52,502 nucleotides of DNA from an uncultured Allobosea sp. (GCF_945956895.1 NZ_CAMFJF010000027.1:1-52502), one strand, 5' to 3'; positions 16,555 through 24,498 are shown, numbered from the stretch's first letter. Notes: generated from the sequence alone by a model not told the origin. Numbers and translations: made by a program.

Positions 16555-18447
16555 ATGCTGGACTTCCTCGAGCTGGAAGAGACGGTCGGCCGCTTCTGGC
16601 ACCGGCTGGTCGGCGATACCGCGAGCCTGCCGCATCACCCGCAGGCGGCCGTGACGCTGGCCAGCATGGCGCCGACGCTCGCCGTCTGCTTTCGCGGCTT
16701 CGGCGGCGAGCCCGGCGTCAGGATCGTCCCGGCCCGCGAGCGTGCTGCCGGCCACCGGCTCAACCTGCGCCAGCGCGTCGGCCTCGGCGAGGAAAGGCTG
16801 GCCCAGGCGCTGCGTACGCCGGACAGCCTGCAACTGCCGGCTGAGATCGCGCTCTTCCCGCAGCCTCAGCTCAACCGCGACCTTTATGTCTGGCTCGCCG
16901 CCTGCATGGCCGCGATGCCGCCGCGCCCCGTCACCGAAACTGATCCGCTCCAGCGCGATCTCGCTCAAATCGCCGCCGCACAGCGGCTCGTCGCGAGAGT
17001 CCTCGTCACCTTTCCCGGGCTCGACCCGGTCTACCGCCGATTGGCCGACGCCCTGCTCACGAGCCGTCGTCGCGAAGGGCTGCCCGCAACCGAAGCCAGA
17101 GTTGAAGCACTGATCCGCGCGCTGCTGGCTGGCGATAACGTGGACATCGCAGCCGAGGACCGGCTCGCCAAGGCTCCGGCCGGCTATCTGCCTGCGCTCG
17201 GCGTGCCACTCTGGCCCTTGGCCAGCGCGGCAGCCCCTGCCCGCTCGCGCCGCCGCGACGAGGACCAGCCGCCACCGGCCTCGGCCAAGGCCGAGGAGCA
17301 GATGAAGGCCTATGCCGCCAGCCGCGACGAGACGGCCGAGGAATGGCGCGAGCGCAGTCCCTTCGTCCTCAACCGCTTCGAGAAGATCCTGGCGATGTCG
17401 GAGATGGTCGCGGTCGACCGCCCCTCAGACGACAGCGAGGAGCACGATCCCGAAGCCGCCGACGAGCTCGACGATATGGTGCTGAGCGAGCGCAAGGGCC
17501 GCCCGGCCTCACGCTTCCGCTTCGACCTCGACCTGCCGCCGGAAGCGATGGACGAGACGGCCTTGGCCGGCGCCCTGACCTATCCGGAATGGGATTTCCG
17601 CAGCGCCAGCTATCGGGACGATCATTGCCGCGTGCTCGCTGGAATAGCACAGCAGGAGCTGCTCCCCCCGCTGCAGGATGCCGCGACGCGCGCGCTGGTG
17701 CGGCAGGTCCGCCGCCAGTTCGAGGCTTTGCGCCCGCTGCGCGAGCCGCAGCGCGGCCAGATCGACGGCCCCGATCTCGATCTCGACGCGGTGGTGCGCC
17801 GCCAGGCCGATCTCGCGGCCGGCGGCTCCGGCAGCGACCGCATCCATCTGGCGAGCCGCCCGCAGGCGCATGACCTCGCAGTGACGACGCTGATGGATGT
17901 CTCGCTCTCGACCGATTCCTGGTTCGACGATCTGCGCGTACTGGATGTCGAGAAGCAGGCTCTCACCGTCTTCGCCCATGGGCTCGCCGCCTGTGGCGAC
18001 CATCATGAGATTCTGACCTTCACCTCGCGCCGCCGCGACTGGGTCCGGATCGAGACGGTGAAGCGCTTCGACGAGGCGATGGGGCCGGCGGTCGAGGCGC
18101 GCATCGCCGCGCTGAAGCCCGGCTACTATACCCGCATCGGCACCGCGATCCGCCATGCCGCGGCGGGGCTCAAGGCCAGGCCCGATCGGCGCAAGCTCCT
18201 GCTCGTCCTGACCGACGGCAAGCCCAACGACATCGACCACTATGAGGGCCGTTTCGCCATGGAAGACACCCGCATGGCGGTGATCGAGGCGCGCCGCGCC
18301 GGCATCTGCGTCTTCGCCGTCACGGTCGACCGCGAGTCGCGCGCCTATATTCCGCATCTCTTCGGCCGCAACGGTCACGCCGTGGTCTCCCGGCTCGACC
18401 GCCTGCCGGCGGCCTTGCCGGCGATCTACCGCGCGCTCGCCGCGTGA
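16555..18447 (+). CDS. norD: Nitric oxide reductase activation protein NorD (VWA domain)
   Basis: 630-aa cytoplasmic protein. The N-terminal two-thirds are variable and charged; the C-terminal von Willebrand A domain begins around residue 440 with the metal-ion-dependent adhesion motif DVSLS (Asp448, Ser450, Ser452), followed by further VWA elements including LLLVLTDGKPNDIDHYEGR. NorD partners NorQ in assembling the FeB centre. Length matches the family. It is the last gene of norCBQD; a palindromic repeat follows 20 bases later. Confidence 0.92.
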   Translation: MLDFLELEETVGRFWHRLVGDTASLPHHPQAAVTLASMAPTLAVCFRGFGGEPGVRIVPARERAAGHRLNLRQRVGLGEERLAQALRTPDSLQLPAEIALFPQPQLNRDLYVWLAACMAAMPPRPVTETDPLQRDLAQIAAAQRLVARVLVTFPGLDPVYRRLADALLTSRRREGLPATEARVEALIRALLAGDNVDIAAEDRLAKAPAGYLPALGVPLWPLASAAAPARSRRRDEDQPPPASAKAEEQMKAYAASRDETAEEWRERSPFVLNRFEKILAMSEMVAVDRPSDDSEEHDPEAADELDDMVLSERKGRPASRFRFDLDLPPEAMDETALAGALTYPEWDFRSASYRDDHCRVLAGIAQQELLPPLQDAATRALVRQVRRQFEALRPLREPQRGQIDGPDLDLDAVVRRQADLAAGGSGSDRIHLASRPQAHDLAVTTLMDVSLSTDSWFDDLRVLDVEKQALTVFAHGLAACGDHHEILTFTSRRRDWVRIETVKRFDEAMGPAVEARIAALKPGYYTRIGTAIRHAAAGLKARPDRRKLLLVLTDGKPNDIDHYEGRFAMEDTRMAVIEARRAGICVFAVTVDRESRAYIPHLFGRNGHAVVSRLDRLPAALPAIYRALAA

Positions 18448-18466
18448 GTGCCCGAAGCCAAAAGAA

Positions 18467-18589
18467 AGCCCTCATCCTGAGGAGCCATTTCGGCAGAAAT
18501 GGCGTCTCGAAGGATGTTCCAGGAGGCTCCGGAACCACCTGGAGCATCCTTCGAGACGCAGCCTTCGGCCACTCCTCAGGATGAGGGCT
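18467..18589. repeat. Dispersed palindromic repeat (nested inverted repeat, 123 bp)
   Basis: Outer arms AGCCCTCATCCTGAGGAG (18467-18484) and their exact complement (18572-18589) enclose inner arms GCGTCTCGAAGGATG (18502-18516) and its exact complement (18545-18559). A further CCAGG/CCTGG pair lies in the centre. The whole can fold into one long hairpin. Elements with the same CCTCATCCTGAGGAG and GCGTCTCGAAGGATG cores are known to me as abundant intergenic repeats in Hyphomicrobiales genomes. It separates norCBQD from the next operon and may act as a bidirectional transcription barrier. Confidence 0.8.
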
Positions 18590-18618
18590 GATATTTTAAG
18601 ACAATGAGGACATCCGCC

Positions 18619-18774
18619 ATGACCGACGCCCAGATGGGTCTCGTCGTCGCCACGCCCGCGATCATCGTGATGGCCCTGCTGCTCTACCGGATGGGCGTGC
18701 TGCAGAAGGGCGGCGTCACCGCCGCCATCATGATGTCGCTCGCCATCGCTGTCCTGCTCTTCCTCGAACAGTGA
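18619..18774 (+). CDS. Small hydrophobic membrane protein, 51 aa
   Basis: Frame MTDAQMGLVVATPAIIVMAL through to FLEQ and stop, with two hydrophobic stretches (about 7-23 and 31-48) separated by a short YRMGVLQKGG hinge, so probably a two-helix hairpin protein. GAGGA lies eight bases upstream of the ATG at 18619; an in-frame ATG at 18604 is less likely. Too short for common gene finders. No family is recognised. It sits between norD and the NnrR-boxed DUF2249 operon, so a role in nitrogen oxide respiration is possible but unproven. Confidence 0.6.
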   Translation: MTDAQMGLVVATPAIIVMALLLYRMGVLQKGGVTAAIMMSLAIAVLLFLEQ

Positions 18775-18793
18775 GACCGGCACAGCCGCGCTG

Positions 18794-18809
18794 TTTGCGC
18801 TTCGGCAAA
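18794..18809 (+). promoter_or_regulatory. NnrR/DNR-type binding site upstream of the DUF2249 operon
   Basis: TTTGCGCTTCGGCAAA contains TTG-N8-CAA. Its centre lies about 75 bases before the ATG at 18877, so a class II site (centre near -41) would give a leader of about 35 bases. It is the exact reverse complement of the norC box. Confidence 0.65.
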
Positions 18810-18876
18810 TTGCCGTGGGTACGCTTTCGCTAGGCTGGAGAGCAGCCCGCATCGGGGCCGCAACCGGAGCTCAACC

Positions 18877-19185
18877 ATGACGACCCTGCCCCTCGAACCG
18901 CTCGACGTGCGCACCATCCCGCCGGTCGTGCGCCATGCCACGATCTTCGGCATCATGGAGCGGCTCTCCCCGGGCGACGCCTTCAGGATCGTCAACGACC
19001 ACGATCCCGCGCCGCTGCGCCGCCAGATCGAGGCGCGCTATCCCGGCGCCTATTCCTGGGAATACATCCTTCAGGGTCCGGAGATCTGGCAGGTCGAGAT
19101 CGGCCGCAACGAAGCGGGCGACGATGACCATGCTGCCGATTGCGGCGGCCATGACGAAGGCCATTCCTGCACCTGCGGCCACTGA
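18877..19185 (+). CDS. DUF2249 domain protein with His/Cys-rich tail
   Basis: 102-aa soluble protein. Residues about 7-78 match the DUF2249 pattern: an LDVRTIPP opening, a helix with a GDAF-R-IVNDHDPAPLRRQI core, and an EY-LQGPEIWQVEIGR end. The C-terminal tail (about 82-102) is GDDDHAADCGGHDEGHSCTC then GH, a likely metal or cluster-binding region not part of the core domain. DUF2249 proteins are of unknown biochemical role but recur near denitrification and NO-response genes. It is the first gene of a four-gene operon with its own NnrR-type box. Confidence 0.8.
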   Translation: MTTLPLEPLDVRTIPPVVRHATIFGIMERLSPGDAFRIVNDHDPAPLRRQIEARYPGAYSWEYILQGPEIWQVEIGRNEAGDDDHAADCGGHDEGHSCTCGH

Positions 19186-19212
19186 CCGCGCCGCATTCGG
19201 GAGATCGCAGCC

Positions 19213-20610
19213 ATGCCGATGGCATCGCTGTCCCGCTGGACGATAAGCTATTTCGCGGCCGCGCTCGCCTTCCTGCTCGCGGCCGAGGCTCTCGCTGTCG
19301 CCGGCCTCGGCTACCCCGCTGCCGGTCTCGCCGAGCCTGCAACGCTCGTCTTCGTTCATCTCGTCGCGATCGGCTGGCTCAGCCTCGCCATGGCCGGCGC
19401 GCTCCTGCAATTCGTGCCGGTGCTGGTCTCCCGGCCGCTCGCCTTCCCGCGTCTCGCCCTGCCCGCGCTGTTCGCGCTCATCCTGGGCCTCATCCTGCTC
19501 TGTGCCGGCTTCGCAACGCTCGCTGGCTGGATCGAGGCCTCGCTTGACCTGCAGCCGCTGGGCGCCGCATTCCTGCTCTGCGGCTTCTCCCTGCTCGGCC
19601 TGATGCTGGTCGTGACGCTGCTGAGCGCGCGGCCCATCGCCCTGTTCGCCCGCTTCGTCCTCACCGGGCTCGCCTGCCTCGCGATCACGGCACTAAGCGG
19701 CGCGGCCTTCGCAACGATCCTGTCAGGGCACGGCGACTGGCTCGGCACCGTCGCCCTGCTTCCCGACGGCTTGCCCTTCCACGCCCTGCTCGGCTTCGGC
19801 GGCTGGCTCGGGCTCATCGCCGTCGGCGTCAGCTACCGTCTCTTCATCATGTTCATGATGGCGCCGGAGCCGCCTGCACGGCGGGTACGCCCGGTGCTGC
19901 TGTTCGCGAGCCTGGGGCTCGGTCTCGCCTTCGCCGGCCTCGCCGCCCCATTTGCCGGCATCGAACCGGGCACCGTGTGGATCGCGGCAGCACTCGCCGT
20001 GCTGATCCTGGCCGGCGCCTTCTACGGTCGGGACATCCTCGCCCTCTATCGCGCCCGCCGGCGCAAGGCGCTGGAGATCAACATGCTCGCCAGCATACCG
20101 GCCTTCGGCGCGCTCGGCCTCGGGCTCGCGCTGCTACCGATCGCCATCGTCGCCCATGCCGGCGACGGCTTGATCGCGGCGCTCGTCCTCCTCATCGCCT
20201 TCGGCTGGCTCGGTGGCTTGACGCTGGCGCAGCTCGTGAAGATCGTCTCCTTCGTGACCTGGCTCGAAACCTATGCGCCCCGGCTCGGGCGCGGCCCGGC
20301 GCCGCGCGTCGGCGATCTCGTCGCCATGCCGCGCACCGGCTGGTGGTTCCTGCTCTATTATGGCGGGGTCGTGCTGGGGGTAGCCGCGCTCGCCATCGCC
20401 GCGCCGACCGGCTTCCGCCTGGCCATGGCACTTTGCCTCGCCGGCACCGCCGGTATCGTCACCGAACTCGTCGGCATCCGCCGCTTGTCGCAGATCAAGG
20501 CCGCCGAGCGGCCGCCGGCGCATGAACGCCCCCGGCTACTGGCCGCGCGGGCTGAGGAAAGGAGACCTGTCCATGTCGAAACCGGAAGCATCGCCCATCC
20601 GCGAGCTTGA
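19213..20610 (+). CDS. Polytopic membrane protein, NnrS-like
   Basis: 465-aa, very hydrophobic protein with about 12 membrane helices. Segments such as FVHLVAIGWLSLAMAGALLQ then FVPVL, and FHALLGFGGWLGLIAVGVSY, resemble the His-containing helices of NnrS (compare HEMLFGYQAAAIGGFLLTAI in the nnrS gene of this window). This suggests a haem- or copper-binding membrane protein of the same broad superfamily. The C-terminal 40 residues are polar and overlap the next gene by 38 bases, so that end may be loosely constrained. It lies between two DUF2249 genes. Function unknown; NO detoxification or protection of iron centres is an inference. Confidence 0.65.
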   Translation: MPMASLSRWTISYFAAALAFLLAAEALAVAGLGYPAAGLAEPATLVFVHLVAIGWLSLAMAGALLQFVPVLVSRPLAFPRLALPALFALILGLILLCAGFATLAGWIEASLDLQPLGAAFLLCGFSLLGLMLVVTLLSARPIALFARFVLTGLACLAITALSGAAFATILSGHGDWLGTVALLPDGLPFHALLGFGGWLGLIAVGVSYRLFIMFMMAPEPPARRVRPVLLFASLGLGLAFAGLAAPFAGIEPGTVWIAAALAVLILAGAFYGRDILALYRARRRKALEINMLASIPAFGALGLGLALLPIAIVAHAGDGLIAALVLLIAFGWLGGLTLAQLVKIVSFVTWLETYAPRLGRGPAPRVGDLVAMPRTGWWFLLYYGGVVLGVAALAIAAPTGFRLAMALCLAGTAGIVTELVGIRRLSQIKAAERPPAHERPRLLAARAEERRPVHVETGSIAHPRA

Positions 20611-21115
20611 CGTCCGCCCGATGCTGCGGGCCGGCGAGGAGCCGTTCCAGGCGATCATGGACGCCGTCGGGGCGCTTGCGCCAGGTGAGTCCCTGCGCCT
20701 CATCGCGCCGTTCCGGCCGGTGCCGCTGTTCTCGGTGATGGCCAATCGCGGCTTCGCTGCCAGCGACCGCCCGCTCGACGGCGGCGATTGGGAGGTCCTG
20801 TTCTCGCCCGTAGCCGGCGTGCAGGCCGAAGCCGGGCTCGCCACCGGCAGCAGCCCCTCCGCCCTGTCCTGGGGCGATCCCATCGAGGAGCTCGACCTCG
20901 TCGATCTCGAGCCGCCCGAGCCGATGGTCCGCATCCTGGAAGCGCTGGAAGACCTGAAGCCCGGAGACGTGCTGTTCGCTCTGCTCGCCCGCGAGCCAAT
21001 CTTCCTCTTCCCGGAACTGGCCAAGCGCCAGCACGAATGGGCCGGCAATTTCGACACCTCGGGCTCGACCTATCGCCTGCTCGTGCGTCATGGCGGCGGA
21101 AGGGCACACGGATGA
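20573..21115 (+). CDS. Protein with two DUF2249 domains
   Basis: 180-aa soluble protein containing a tandem duplication: residues about 8-80 (RELDVRPMLRAGEEPFQAIM, later APGESLRLIAPFRPVPLFSV) and about 100-175 (EELDLVDLEPPEPMVRILEA, later KPGDVLFALLAREPIFLFPE). Each copy keeps the L-D-x-R/L opening and the central x-P-x-x-LF motif. The start at 20573 follows AGGAAAGGAG and overlaps the preceding gene. Its stop overlaps the start of the DUF59 gene (ATGA), so they are translationally coupled. The double domain suggests an internal dimer of the single-domain protein two genes upstream. Confidence 0.78.
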   Translation: MSKPEASPIRELDVRPMLRAGEEPFQAIMDAVGALAPGESLRLIAPFRPVPLFSVMANRGFAASDRPLDGGDWEVLFSPVAGVQAEAGLATGSSPSALSWGDPIEELDLVDLEPPEPMVRILEALEDLKPGDVLFALLAREPIFLFPELAKRQHEWAGNFDTSGSTYRLLVRHGGGRAHG

Positions 21116-21396
21116 GCGTTCATCTGGAGCGCCTGGTCGAGATCGCGCTGCGCGACGTGCTCGACCCCGAGATCGGCCGCAGCGTCGTCGATCTCGGCCT
21201 GATCTATGCGATCGCGGCAACGCCGGACGGCAGCGTCGCGATCACCATGACGACGACCACCCGTGGCTGCCCGCTGACCGGCTTTCTGAAGGAAGCCGTG
21301 GCCATGGCTGCCGGCGGCGTCGAAGGCGTCACGGCCGTCGCGGTGACGCTGACCTGGGAGCCGGCCTGGGAGCCGGCGATGATCGCCGCCGAGTGA
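21112..21396 (+). CDS. DUF59 (MIP18/SufT-like) protein
   Basis: 94-aa protein matching the DUF59/MIP18 fold: an opening with LRDVLDPEIGRSVVDLGLIY, a middle ITMTTTTRGCPLTGFLKEAV with the single conserved Cys, and a C-terminal VAVTLTWEPAWEPAMIAAE. Relatives take part in iron-sulphur cluster assembly (SufT, MIP18) or in the PaaD step of phenylacetate oxygenase maturation. Here the context is denitrification, suggesting maturation or repair of an Fe-S or other metal centre under nitrosative stress. It is the last gene of the operon. Confidence 0.82.
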   Translation: MSVHLERLVEIALRDVLDPEIGRSVVDLGLIYAIAATPDGSVAITMTTTTRGCPLTGFLKEAVAMAAGGVEGVTAVAVTLTWEPAWEPAMIAAE

Positions 21397-21423
21397 CTAT
21401 CCCGGCCAGGATCGTCAAAGATG

Positions 21424-21437
21424 TTGTGCTGCAACAA
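21424..21437 (+). promoter_or_regulatory. NnrR/DNR-type binding site upstream of nirK
   Basis: TTGTGCTGCAACAA is a perfect TTG-N8-CAA; it is followed by a further A, as are the five other copies. Its centre is about 79 bases before the nirK ATG, placing a class II promoter start near 21472. Confidence 0.7.
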
Positions 21438-21509
21438 AGACCGATTTCGCCAGGCTCCTAAAGTGCTCATGACCGGTCGAACTCCGGTCTTCTGGCAAGG
21501 AGACAAGCC

Positions 21510-22655
21510 ATGGGCCAAGGGCTCAAACTGGGCGAAGAACTCAAACTGACCCGCCGCAGCATTCTGGCGGGAGCGGCAGCCACGGGGGCGATCGTCCAGG
21601 CCGCTTCCGCGCCGGCTCAGGCGCAGGCCGTGATGACCAAGGCTACCGCCGCCGATATCGCCAAGCTGCCGCGCGTCAAGCCGAAGCTGGTCGATCCCCC
21701 CTTTGTGCATGCGCATGAGCAGATCGCGACCGGCGGGCCGAAGGTCGTCGAGTTCGAGATGACGATCCGTGAGAAGAAGATCGTCCTCGACGAGGCCGGC
21801 ACCGAGACCTTCGCCTTCACCTTCAACGGCACGGTGCCCGGCCCGCTGATGGTCGTGCACGAGGGCGACTATGTCGAGCTGACGCTGATCAACGCCGAAA
21901 CCAACGAGCTGATGCACAATATCGACTTCCATTCGTCGACCGGTGCGCTCGGCGGCGGGGCGCTGACGGAGGTCAACCCCGGCGAGCGGGTCGTGCTGCG
22001 CTGGAAGGCCACCCGGCAGGGCGTGTTCGTCTACCACTGCGCCCCTCCCGGAATGGTGCCCTGGCACGTCACGGCGGGCATGAACGGCGCCATCATGGTG
22101 CTGCCGCGCGACGGGCTGAAGGACGGCCAGGGCAAGGCCCTGAAATACGACAAGGTCTATTATGTCGGCGAGCAGGACTTCTATGTGCCGCGCGACGAGA
22201 ACGGCAAGTTCAAGCGCTATGCCAGTGTCGGCGAGTCGCATGAGGATGTCGTCAAGGCGATGCGGACGCTGACCCCGAGCCATGTCGTCTTCAACGGCAA
22301 GGTCGGCGCGCTGACCGGCAAGAACGCGCTTACCGCCAAGGTCGGCGAGACCGTGCTGATCGTGCATTCGCAGGCCAACCGCGACACGCGGCCCCACCTG
22401 ATCGGCGGCCATGGCGACTATGTCTGGGCCACCGGCAAGTTCCGCAACCCGCCGGAGCGCGACCTCGAGACCTGGTTCATCCCCGGCGGCTGCGCGGGCG
22501 CGGCGCTCTACACCTTCCTGCAGCCGGGCATCTACGCCTATGTCAACCACAACCTGATCGAGGCCTTCGAGCTCGGCGCCGCCGGCCATTTCAAGGTCGA
22601 GGGCGAGTGGAACGACGACCTGATGAAGCAGATCCTGGCCCCGGCCGGCATCTGA
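21510..22655 (+). CDS. nirK: Copper-containing nitrite reductase NirK
   Basis: 381-aa periplasmic enzyme reducing nitrite to NO. A Tat signal peptide ([20 protein letters not shown]) ends around residue 40. Two cupredoxin domains follow. Expected ligands are present: type 1 copper His136, Cys177, His186 and Met191; type 2 copper His141 and His176, with the third His in the [13 protein letters not shown] segment; catalytic Asp139 and the His in [11 protein letters not shown]. The loop [11 protein letters not shown] is that of class I NirK. Pseudoazurin encoded at 27.9 kb is the likely electron donor. An NnrR-type box lies upstream; a hairpin separates it from nirV. Confidence 0.97.
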   Translation: MGQGLKLGEELKLTRRSILAGAAATGAIVQAASAPAQAQAVMTKATAADIAKLPRVKPKLVDPPFVHAHEQIATGGPKVVEFEMTIREKKIVLDEAGTETFAFTFNGTVPGPLMVVHEGDYVELTLINAETNELMHNIDFHSSTGALGGGALTEVNPGERVVLRWKATRQGVFVYHCAPPGMVPWHVTAGMNGAIMVLPRDGLKDGQGKALKYDKVYYVGEQDFYVPRDENGKFKRYASVGESHEDVVKAMRTLTPSHVVFNGKVGALTGKNALTAKVGETVLIVHSQANRDTRPHLIGGHGDYVWATGKFRNPPERDLETWFIPGGCAGAALYTFLQPGIYAYVNHNLIEAFELGAAGHFKVEGEWNDDLMKQILAPAGI

Positions 22656-22664
22656 CTTGTCCCC

Positions 22665-22690
22665 GCCTCCCCGCCGCCCGGCGGGGAGGC
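22665..22690 (+). terminator. Hairpin between nirK and nirV
   Basis: GCCTCCCCGCC and GGCGGGGAGGC form an 11-bp stem with a GCCC loop, followed by the pyrimidine tract CCTTCTTCCC. It lies 9 bases after the nirK stop and 26 before nirV. It should cut transcription so that nirK is expressed above nirV-norEF. It parallels the norB-norQ hairpin. Confidence 0.65.
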
Positions 22691-22716
22691 CCTTCTTCCC
22701 GACAGGGATTCTGATC

Positions 22717-23604
22717 ATGGCCACCACGCTGCGCCCGACGCTGCCGGGGCTGACGACCTCGCTCGGCCTCATGCTCCTCGCTGGAGCCGCCGCCCTCCTG
22801 CTGGCCGCGCCGATGCGCCGGCCTGCTCCCAATCTCCCCCTCCCGCAGACGGCGCTCGTGCCGCCCGCGACCCTGCTGCACCGGCTCGACGGCGAATACA
22901 GCCGCGCCGGCCGCCCGGTCGATGCGCCGCGTGTCACGGTCAGGATCACGCAGCCGCTCGAAATCATGCGCTATCAGGTGAGCGCCGCCGATTACGCGCG
23001 CTGCATCGCAGCCGGCGCCTGCAAGCGCCTCGATAGCCCGGCACCGCGCGGCGACCTGCCGGTGACCGGTGTCAGCCATGCCGATGCCAGCGACTATGCC
23101 AATTGGCTGTCGCGCGAGACCGGAGCCGTCTGGCGCCTGCCGACCGATATCGAATGGGCGCAAGCCGCCGGTTCGCGCTTCATCGACGACGCCCGCGGCC
23201 TCGACGCCGATGCCTATAATCCGGCCCGGCGCTGGCTCGCCGATTACGAGCGTGAGGCCAACCGCAAGGCGGCGAGCGATCCCGCCCCGCGGCCTGTCGG
23301 CAGCTTCGGCGCCAACGAGCACGGCGTCCACGACATCGCCGGCAATGTCTGGGAATGGACGCAGACCTGCCTGCGCCGCGTCTCGCTCGACGCCGCCGGC
23401 CGCACGATCGGCGAGACCAGCAATTGCGGCATCTATGTTGTCGAGGGCCAGCACCGCGCGCCGATGACCTTCTTCATCCGCAACCCAAAGGCCGGCGGCT
23501 GTTCGGTGGCGACGCCGCCCGACAATCTCGGCTTCCGGCTGGTTCGCGAGCGGAGCTGGCGCGATCGCCTGCCTGCCGGTCTGAACCGGCTTCTGCCGGC
23601 ATGA
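22717..23604 (+). CDS. nirV: NirV, formylglycine-generating-enzyme-like protein
   Basis: 295-aa protein with an N-terminal membrane anchor or signal (about 12-33) followed by a sulfatase-modifying-factor (FGE) domain. Recognisable elements are PVTGVSHADASDYANWLSRE, WRLPTDIEWAQAAG, GVHDIAGNVWEWTQTC and NLGFRLVRER. NirV commonly follows nirK in alphaproteobacteria; its exact role is unsettled. The start at 22717 is chosen by the position of the hydrophobic segment and a GGGATT stretch upstream; the frame extends to 22657. The stop overlaps the norE start (ATGA). Confidence 0.9.
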   Translation: MATTLRPTLPGLTTSLGLMLLAGAAALLLAAPMRRPAPNLPLPQTALVPPATLLHRLDGEYSRAGRPVDAPRVTVRITQPLEIMRYQVSAADYARCIAAGACKRLDSPAPRGDLPVTGVSHADASDYANWLSRETGAVWRLPTDIEWAQAAGSRFIDDARGLDADAYNPARRWLADYEREANRKAASDPAPRPVGSFGANEHGVHDIAGNVWEWTQTCLRRVSLDAAGRTIGETSNCGIYVVEGQHRAPMTFFIRNPKAGGCSVATPPDNLGFRLVRERSWRDRLPAGLNRLLPA

Positions 23605-24152
23605 CCGTCGCGGTCACGAACCGCAGCCTTGATGGCGCGAAGCCGGTTCCCGAAGCCGGCATGGAGCTCCTGCTCTGGATTCTCGTCTGGAGCGAGCTCA
23701 TCGTCTTCGGCGCCCTGCTCGGCGCCTTCCTGCTGCTCGAATGGCTCGATCCGGCGGCGCTGGCCGCACTGCGCCAGACGCTCGATCTTCCTCTCGCAGG
23801 CATAGCGACGGTCGTCCTCGTTTCCAGCGGCTTCTTCGCGGCCACGGCCGCCTCTGGGCGGCAACCACGCGGCAACCTCGTTGCCGCGGCTCTCGGCGGC
23901 TTCATCTTCTGCGCCCTCAAGATCGCGGCGTTCGCCCATGAGCTGCCGGCGCTAGCGGCGATGGAGGGGCGCCTCGGCGAACTCTACATGCTCATCGTCG
24001 GCTTCCACTTCGCCCATGTCCTGTTCGTCTCCGGCCTGCTGCTGCTGGTCGCCTTGCGGCCGGCTTCGCGCCATGTCGCCGGCGTCGCGACGATCTGGCA
24101 CCTGATCGACCTCGTCTGGCTGCTGATTCTTCCCGTCGTCTATCTCGGCTGA
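23601..24152 (+). CDS. norE: NorE, cytochrome c oxidase subunit III-like protein
   Basis: 183-aa membrane protein with five helices and the subunit III fold: WILVWSELIVFGALLGAF in the first helix and FHFAHVLFVSGLLLLVAL in a later one. NorE is an accessory of NO reductase, thought to support maximal nitric oxide reductase activity without being catalytic. It is translationally coupled to nirV by an ATGA overlap and followed one base later by norF. The polar first 20 residues are longer than in some relatives; Met21 could be an alternative start. Confidence 0.85.
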   Translation: MTVAVTNRSLDGAKPVPEAGMELLLWILVWSELIVFGALLGAFLLLEWLDPAALAALRQTLDLPLAGIATVVLVSSGFFAATAASGRQPRGNLVAAALGGFIFCALKIAAFAHELPALAAMEGRLGELYMLIVGFHFAHVLFVSGLLLLVALRPASRHVAGVATIWHLIDLVWLLILPVVYLG

Positions 24153-24153
24153 C

Positions 24154-24423
24154 ATGCACTTGCCTCGTGCCCTCCCCCTTCCGGCTGTCCTAGCCGGCCT
24201 GCTCATCGCCACGGGCCTGAGCCTGCTTGCGGTTTCCGTCCTGCCCTCCGTCATTCGCGGTCCCGCGATCGCGGCCCTCAGTCTGACGAAAGCGATGCTC
24301 ATCGTGCTGGGCTTCATGCGGCTGCGGCGTGAAAGCCCCGTGCTTGCTGGCGCGCTTATCGCCTATGCCGCCGTCATCTGCCTGCTGGCAGGCGCCCGGA
24401 TCGCGCTGGCCGGGCTATCGTGA
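24154..24423 (+). CDS. norF: NorF-like small membrane protein (prokaryotic subunit IV family)
   Basis: 89-aa protein with three hydrophobic segments (about 10-28, 38-56 and 64-85). The middle contains LSLTKAMLIVLGFMRLRRES, the K-x-x-L-I-x-x-F-M-x-L signature of NorF and prokaryotic cytochrome oxidase subunit IV proteins. It follows norE by one base as in other norEF pairs. Probable accessory of NO reductase. A hairpin with a short T-run follows. Confidence 0.8.
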   Translation: MHLPRALPLPAVLAGLLIATGLSLLAVSVLPSVIRGPAIAALSLTKAMLIVLGFMRLRRESPVLAGALIAYAAVICLLAGARIALAGLS

Positions 24424-24467
24424 CGCACTTGAACCGCCACGACGATTGCGGTCTTATCGTGCATCCC

Positions 24468-24498
24468 GCCCGCGCAAGAGCCGGGCGCGGGCACTTTT
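24468..24498 (+). terminator. Intrinsic terminator after norF
   Basis: GCCCGCGC (24468-24475) pairs with GCGCGGGC (24485-24492) around a nine-base loop, followed by ACTTTTC. It would end the nirK-nirV-norEF transcript just before the nnrR gene. Confidence 0.55.

Noticed and set aside
21204..22967. Minus-strand 587-codon frame opposite nirK
   Set aside because: Shadow; nirK has all copper ligands in the plus frame.
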